The notes below the pieces were generated by a model. That model was not told where the DNA came from, did no database searches, and saw only the letters and a program-made list of their open reading frames with translations. Below are positions 6,940-10,924 of a stretch of DNA of 10,924 nt, piece by piece. This DNA is from Halobacteriales archaeon QS_9_67_15 (GTDB lineage: Archaea; Halobacteriota; Halobacteria; Halobacteriales; Haloarculaceae). Positions within the stretch are counted from its first letter, which is position 1; each line of letters starts with the position of its first letter. The position numbers were made by a program, and so were the translations under genes. Location of the stretch: the NCBI GenBank assembly GCA_003023165.1, contig PXSD01000109.1, positions 1-10,924 on the forward strand. Direction: 5' to 3'.

Positions 6940-6979
6940 AAGTCTCTTTTAGCTCCTCTCCTAAGATTGAACTGTACTA
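6940..6979 (+). promoter_or_regulatory. Proximal promoter of the halocyanin gene
   Basis: CTCTTTTAGCT (6944-6954) contains a TATA-like TTTTAG ending about 29 bases before the ATG at 6980, which would give a leaderless or nearly leaderless mRNA. Another TATA-like GTATAT lies at 6918-6923, within GTGA...TCAC arms (6912-6926). With the box at 6850 this makes three stacked candidates. Confidence 0.45.
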
Positions 6980-7480
6980 ATGACGAGAGAGATCCGACGG
7001 CGACGACTCCTCGGCGGTATCGGAGCGATGGCAACTGCGGGCGTGCTCGCTGGCTGTTCGACGGAGACGAGCGGCGCCGGCGGTGACGGGAGTGACGGTG
7101 ACGGCGGGGAAGAGACGGCGGAACCGCCCGAGTGGCCGTCCTACCTCGACGACGCAAAGGGCGACACCAGCGAGGACGCACGCGGCGAGGGCGAGGTGAC
7201 CGTCGGGGTCGGTCCCGACGGGAGCCTCGTCTTCGAGCCGGTGTACCTCCGCGTCGACGCCGGGACGACGATAAACTTCGAGTTCCAGTCGGGCGGACAC
7301 AACGTCAAACCCGAGAGTCAGCCCGACGGCGGAAGTCTCGACGGGACCGAAGGTGGGGAGATGGAACTTGTCGAGGAGGGCGAGACGTACTCGGTCACGC
7401 TCGAAGAGACCGGTATCTACACCTACTACTGCGGTCCGCACCGGGGTAGCGGTATGAAAGGCGGCATCTCAGTCGAGTAA
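6980..7480 (+). CDS. Halocyanin/plastocyanin-like blue copper lipoprotein
   Basis: 166 residues. The N-terminus REIRRRRLLGGIG followed by a hydrophobic stretch and the lipobox LAGC (C26 as lipidated cysteine) indicates export, probably by the Tat route, and anchoring on the outer face of the membrane. A Gly/Asp/Glu-rich linker (27-50) follows. Residues about 70-166 form a cupredoxin domain with type 1 copper ligands: H107 (GGHN), C151 and H154 (YYCGPH) and M159 (GSGMKG), with the C-x2-H-x4-M spacing of plastocyanins. In haloarchaea such proteins act as mobile or tethered electron carriers near respiratory complexes. It follows copA after 213 bp, fitting a copper-related neighbourhood, but has its own promoter signals. 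All ligands are present, so it looks functional. Confidence 0.92.
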   Translation: MTREIRRRRLLGGIGAMATAGVLAGCSTETSGAGGDGSDGDGGEETAEPPEWPSYLDDAKGDTSEDARGEGEVTVGVGPDGSLVFEPVYLRVDAGTTINFEFQSGGHNVKPESQPDGGSLDGTEGGEMELVEEGETYSVTLEETGIYTYYCGPHRGSGMKGGISVE

Positions 7481-7509
7481 CGGTTACGGGTCGCCCTTCT
7501 CCTGTTCCA

Positions 7510-7536
7510 TCTGAAAAACGCCTCTCAGCGTCGGTC
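7510..7536 (-). terminator. T-rich terminator candidate after purD
   Basis: On the minus strand, about 18 bases after the purD stop (7537), there is a run of five T (complement of AAAAA at 7514-7518) preceded by GC-rich sequence. Archaeal termination often needs only such a T-tract. The convergent gap to the halocyanin gene is only 56 bp. Confidence 0.35.
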
Positions 7537-8850
7537 CTACTCGCCGCGCAGTTCCGCCATGTGGTCGATGCGCTGCCGGACGAGGTCGGGTTTGCCGATG
7601 TCGTGGCGGATGCGGACGCCGTCGCCCGCGGCTTCCAGCGCGTCCTCGGCGGTCTCCTCGGCAACGGAGATGGTGTCGGCGGTCCCTGCGACCGCGAACG
7701 ACCGCGAGGTGGTCGTGTAGACGCCGTCCTCGCGTTCGTCGACGCTGGCGTAGAACAGGAGCCCTTCGCCGTCCGACCCCTCGGCCGAGGCGGCGGCGCT
7801 CGCCTCGTCGACCGTCACCTCCGCACCGGCCTCGGGGTCGGTCGGGTAGCCGTCGGGGACGGCGTACTTGCAGACGGTCGCTCGTGGGACGAACGAGAGC
7901 TGGGGCAGTGAGTCCCCCTCGCGAGCAGCCATCAGCACGTCCAGGAAGTCGGTGTTGAGGACCGGGAGCGTGTTCATCGCCTCCGGGTCGCCGAAGCGGG
8001 CGTTGAACTCCACGACCTTGATGCCCTCCGCGGTGAGCATGAACTGGCCGTAGAGGACGCCCTTGTAGCCCTCGAGGGCGTCGACGGTCGCCTCGAGCAC
8101 GTCGACGGCGTCCATGTACTCTTCCTCGTCCATGAACGGGAGTTCGAGCGTCGCGTCGGAGTAGCTCCCCATGCCGCCGGTGTTCGGGCCCTCGTCGCCC
8201 TCGTAGGCGCGCTTGTGGTCCTGGACCGCGGGGGTCACGCGCACGTCGCCGTTGGCGACGAGCGCCTGGACGGTGAACTCCTCGCCGACGAGGCGCTCTT
8301 CGAGAACGATCCGCTCGTACTCGGACTCGCGGACGTACTCTTTGGCTTCCGCTTTCGTGGTCTGGTCGCCCGTGACGCGGACGCCCTTGCCGCCGGTGAG
8401 CCCGGCCGGTTTGATGGCGAGGTGGCCGTCGTACTCGTCGACGTGCTCGGCGGCGGCGTCCATGTCCTCGAACGTCTCGAAGTCCGGGCAGCCGGGGATG
8501 TCGTGTTTCCGCATGAACCGGCGCTGGAACGCCTTGTCCGTCTCGATCCGGGCCTCGGCCTCCCGCGGGCCGAAGGCGTAGATTCCGGCGTCGTCGAGCG
8601 CGTCGGCGACGCCGGCCGCGAGCGCCGCCTCCGGGCCGATGGCGGCGAGCGTCGCGTCGACCTCGCGAGCGTACGAGGTCACGGCGGTGGGGTTTGTCGC
8701 GTCGAGCGACTCGAACCCGTCGGCGAGGCGGGCGATCCCGGGGTTGCGGTTGCCCGCGCAGGCGTAGAGGTCCGCGTCTGCCGCCGCCACGGCGCGTGCG
8801 ACGGCGTGTTCGCGGCCGCCACCGCCGACCAGCAGCACAGTCTCTGTCAT
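7537..8850 (-). CDS. purD: Phosphoribosylamine-glycine ligase (GAR synthetase)
   Basis: 437 residues, the usual PurD length. It catalyses ATP-dependent joining of glycine to 5-phosphoribosylamine, the second step of de novo purine synthesis, in the cytoplasm. Residues 7-16 (LVGGGGREHA) form the N-domain signature, followed by IGPEAALAAGVADAL (71-85). The ATP-grasp domain contains KPAGLTGGKGV (147-157), LEERLVGEEFTVQ (183-195), QDHKRAYEGDEGPNTGGMG (210-228) and FNARFGDPE (282-290), covering the nucleotide, Mg and glycine sites. The C-terminal domain runs from about 325. The frame is open further upstream to 9156, but that part overlaps the divergent dehydrogenase gene and is not PurD-like, so the ATG at 8850 (MTETVLLVGGGG) is chosen. 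It is a single gene with no other purine genes nearby, and the divergent spacer to the dehydrogenase is 127 bp. Confidence 0.97.
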   Translation of the reverse strand: MTETVLLVGGGGREHAVARAVAAADADLYACAGNRNPGIARLADGFESLDATNPTAVTSYAREVDATLAAIGPEAALAAGVADALDDAGIYAFGPREAEARIETDKAFQRRFMRKHDIPGCPDFETFEDMDAAAEHVDEYDGHLAIKPAGLTGGKGVRVTGDQTTKAEAKEYVRESEYERIVLEERLVGEEFTVQALVANGDVRVTPAVQDHKRAYEGDEGPNTGGMGSYSDATLELPFMDEEEYMDAVDVLEATVDALEGYKGVLYGQFMLTAEGIKVVEFNARFGDPEAMNTLPVLNTDFLDVLMAAREGDSLPQLSFVPRATVCKYAVPDGYPTDPEAGAEVTVDEASAAASAEGSDGEGLLFYASVDEREDGVYTTTSRSFAVAGTADTISVAEETAEDALEAAGDGVRIRHDIGKPDLVRQRIDHMAELRGE

Positions 8851-8871
8851 ACGCGGATCTCCGGCGCGGTG

Positions 8872-8890
8872 GCTGCCTAAAGGTTGCCTT
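8872..8890 (-). promoter_or_regulatory. purD core promoter
   Basis: On the minus strand, CCTTTAGG (8883-8876) lies 26-33 bases upstream of the purD ATG, the expected TATA position for a leaderless gene. A similar CTTTAGG precedes the DUF255-type gene at 10341. Confidence 0.5.
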
Positions 8891-8940
8891 TCCAGCGAGG
8901 TCCGAGCGGACGGGTCGCTTCGGGAGCTGGCGACCGGGGC

Positions 8941-8977
8941 GCGAAATAAGTGGGTTCGGTCCGATGTCAGACCAGCC
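8941..8977 (+). promoter_or_regulatory. Promoter of the aldehyde dehydrogenase gene
   Basis: GCGAAATAAG (8941-8950) has a BRE-like CGAAA fused to a TATA-like AAATAAG, 28-34 bases before the ATG at 8978. This predicts an mRNA starting at or just before the start codon. Confidence 0.55.
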
Positions 8978-10298
8978 ATGGAGGTCGTCAATCCTGCGAC
9001 GGGCGAACGGATCGAGACGTACGAGGAGGCGGATCGTTCGACGGTCGAACGGGCGCTAGACGACTCCTGGGCCGCGTACTCGGAGTGGCGCGGGCGGCCC
9101 CTCGCAGACCGAGAGGAGTTGATACAGTCCGCGGGCGAGGTCCTCAGGGAGAACAAGCGGGAGTACGGGGAGCTGATGACCGAGGAGATGGGGAAACCGG
9201 TCTCGCAGGCGGTCGCGGAGGTCGAGAAGTGCGCGTGGCTGTGTGACCACTACGCCGAGCACGCCCACGCATACCTCGAAGACGAACACCACCCGAGTCC
9301 ACCGGGCACCGAGGTCAAGACCGTCTACGAGCCGATCGGGATCGTCCTGTCGGTCATGCCGTGGAACTTCCCGTTCTGGCAGGTCTTCCGGTTTATCGCG
9401 CCGTACATCACTGCGGGGAACGTCGGTGTGCTGAAACACGCCTCGAACGTCCCCGGCTGTGCCGAAGCCATCGAGGACGTGCTCCGGCAGGCGGGCTATC
9501 CCGAGGGGGTCTTCCAGTCGCTGCTGGCGCCGTCGGACCTGGTCGACGGTATTCTCGACGACGACCGCGTCCGCGGCGCGACGCTCACGGGGAGCGGACC
9601 GGCGGGCGGTCCTCGAACTCGGCGGGAGCGACCCGTTCGTCGTCCTCGACGACGCTGACCTCGCGGCCGCCACCGAGACCGGAGCGTGGGCACGGAACCA
9701 GAACGGCGGGCAGTCCTGCATCGCCGCCAAGCGATTCGTCGTCCACACCGACGTTTACGACGACTTCGTCGACCGACTGGTCTCGGAGTTCGAGTCGCTC
9801 ACGGTCGGCGACCCGATGGACGAGGACACCGACGTCGGTCCCCAGGCGCGACAGGAACTCCTCGACGAACTCCACGAGCAGGTGGTGGCCAGCGTCGACG
9901 CTGGCGCGACGGTCGTCACTGGCGGCGAACCGCTGGACCGCGACGGCGCGTTCTACCCGCCGACCGTCCTCGCGGACGTTCCGGCGGGCAGTCCCACCCA
10001 CAGCGAGGAACTGTTCGGCCCCGTCGCGGCGGTCTACGAGGTCGACGACGAGGACGCGGCGGTCGAGCGGGCGAACGATACCGAGTTCGGCCTCGGCGCG
10101 AGCATCTGGACCGAGGACCGCGAGCGCGGTGAGCGCGTCGCTCGCCGCGTCGAGGCGGGCTGCGTCTACGTCAACCAGCTCACCAAGTCCGACCCCCGCG
10201 TCCCCTTCGGCGGCGTCAAGGAGTCGGGGTACGGCCGGGAACTCTCCGAGATCGGGATGAAAGAGTTCGTCAACCGCAAGACAGTCTGGATCGAGTAG
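8978..10298 (+). pseudogene. NAD(P)-dependent aldehyde dehydrogenase (succinate-semialdehyde dehydrogenase-like), frameshifted
   Basis: Frame 1 from 8978 gives the N-terminal cofactor domain, including PWNFPFWQ (N130, oxyanion asparagine), VLKHASNVP (K153, coenzyme) and GATLTGS. After GSGPAG (about 9607) frame 1 turns to arginine-rich nonsense and stops at 9658. The remainder lies in another frame from about 9606: LELGGSDP with the general-base glutamate (9615-9617), GGQSC with the catalytic cysteine (9717-9719), and LFGPVAAVYE through PFGGVKESGYGREL to the stop at 10298. Family members normally have a helix of about a dozen residues (GRAVAETAG...K type) between the two parts; it is absent, and the usual GSE is GSG. 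The class resembles YneI/Sad-type succinate-semialdehyde dehydrogenases, but the substrate is not certain. As written, no full enzyme is encoded. This is either a real pseudogene or a sequence error. Confidence 0.88.
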
Positions 10299-10300
10299 GT

Positions 10301-10318
10301 CGGCGGATTCGGCGGATT
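10301..10318 (+). repeat. Short tandem repeat, 2 x 9 bp
   Basis: CGGCGGATT occurs twice head to tail (10301-10309 and 10310-10318), directly after the dehydrogenase stop codon. It is too short to assign a role; slippage is the likely origin. Confidence 0.6.
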
Positions 10319-10339
10319 CGCGATGCCGTCTCTCCGGGT

Positions 10340-10369
10340 TCTTTAGGTGTCCGCGGCGTAGCCGCGAGT
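10340..10369 (+). promoter_or_regulatory. Promoter and dyad upstream of the DUF255-type gene
   Basis: TTCTTTAGGTG (10339-10349) gives a TATA-like TTTAGG 23-28 bases before the ATG at 10370. Between them lies a perfect GC-rich dyad, CGCGGC (10352-10357) / GCCGCG (10361-10366), around GTA. It could bind a regulator at the transcription start, or may be chance in such GC-rich DNA. Confidence 0.4.
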
Positions 10370-10924
10370 ATGAGCAGCGACCCCACCTCGCGCAACCGCT
10401 TAGACGAGGAGGCGAGCCCGTACCTCCGCCAGCACGCGGACAATCCCGTCGACTGGCAGCCCTGGGACGAGACGGCGCTCGCCGCCGCCCGAGAGCAGGA
10501 CAAACCGGTCTTCCTCTCCATCGGCTACGCCGCCTGCCACTGGTGTCACGTCATGGAGGACGAGAGCTTTCAGGACGAGGACGTGGCCGAACTCCTCAAC
10601 GAGCACTTCGTCCCCATCAAGGTCGACCGCGAGGAGCGACCGGACATCGACAGCATCTACATGAGCATCTGCCAGCAGGTCACCGGTCGCGGCGGCTGGC
10701 CGCTCAACGCGTGGCTCACGCCGGAGGGCGAACCCTTCTACGTCGGCACGTACTTCCCACCCGAACCGAAGCGCGGTTCGCCCGGGTTCACCCAACTGCT
10801 CGAAGACATCGCGGAGTCGTGGTCGGACTCCGAGGAACGCGAGGAGATGGAGACCCGGGCCCGCCAGTGGACCGACGCCATCGAGAGCGACCTGGAGGAG
10901 ACCCCCGACCAGCCCGGCGAAGTG
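10370..10924 (+). CDS. DUF255/YyaL-type thioredoxin-domain protein (5' part)
   Basis: The first 185 codons are visible; the frame is open at the right edge. The start MSSDPTSRNRLDEEASPYLRQ leads into HADNPVDWQPW (22-32), a hallmark of the YyaL/SSP411 (spermatogenesis-associated protein 20) family. Residues 44-130 form the thioredoxin-like fold, with the CHWC motif (C56, C59) in AACHWCHVMEDESF and the later KVDREERPDID and GGWPLNAWLTPEG blocks. Full-length members are about 650-750 residues, with an alpha/alpha-barrel glycosidase-like C-terminal region, so most of the gene lies outside the window. It lacks a signal peptide and is probably cytoplasmic. The biochemical role of the family is poorly known; a redox or nucleotide-sugar-related function is only suggested by the folds. 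Confidence 0.93.
   Translation, partial: MSSDPTSRNRLDEEASPYLRQHADNPVDWQPWDETALAAAREQDKPVFLSIGYAACHWCHVMEDESFQDEDVAELLNEHFVPIKVDREERPDIDSIYMSICQQVTGRGGWPLNAWLTPEGEPFYVGTYFPPEPKRGSPGFTQLLEDIAESWSDSEEREEMETRARQWTDAIESDLEETPDQPGEV

Noticed and set aside
8851..9156. N-terminal extension of purD up to 9156
   Set aside because: It overlaps the divergent dehydrogenase gene, the sequence is not PurD-like, and the ATG at 8850 gives the standard PurD N-terminus with a promoter-like CCTTTAGG at the right distance.

Overview
The window is from a haloarchaeon (class Halobacteria). It is GC-rich, the real proteins are strongly acidic, synonymous positions are almost all G or C, and core promoters sit about 25-35 bases before start codons, as expected for leaderless haloarchaeal genes. 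I recognise families but cannot name a genus or species.

Layout from left to right. (1) 1-552: decayed tyrosine recombinase (integrase) on the minus strand, broken by an in-frame stop and a one-base frameshift. (2) 575-1270: DtxR/SirR-type metalloregulator with a palindromic operator candidate over its promoter. (3) 1357-1953: Lrp/AsnC regulator with a C-terminal TRASH metal-binding domain, the type linked to copper responses in Halobacterium. (4) 1960-3135, minus: RsmC-like methyltransferase, convergent with (3). (5) 3136-3668: gap without a convincing gene. (6) 3669-4133: GNAT acetyltransferase. (7) 4246-6766: CopA-type Cu(+) P1B-ATPase whose frame is broken by an internal deletion. (8) 6980-7480: halocyanin/plastocyanin-like lipoprotein. 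(9) 7537-8850, minus: purD. (10) 8978-10298: aldehyde dehydrogenase, also broken by a small out-of-frame deletion. (11) 10370 to the right edge: start of a DUF255/YyaL-type thioredoxin-domain protein.

Genes 2, 3, 7 and 8 form a loose metal (mainly copper) homeostasis neighbourhood: two metal-sensing regulators, a copper exporter and a secreted copper protein. The exporter cannot be made as one intact polypeptide from this sequence, so the pathway is either lost here or the sequence has an assembly error at that point.

The least-explained structure is a 29-bp bipartite repeat present twice in inverted orientation (74-102 and 1950-1978). It flanks the integrase remnant and both regulators, and each copy sits exactly at gene 3' ends. 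Other points of interest are a strong TATA box followed by a dyad at the expected transcription start between copA and the halocyanin gene, paired direct and inverted repeats upstream of copA, and the same GGGCGG hexamer at both deletion scars. I see no CRISPR array, tRNA, rRNA, complete insertion sequence or defence system.
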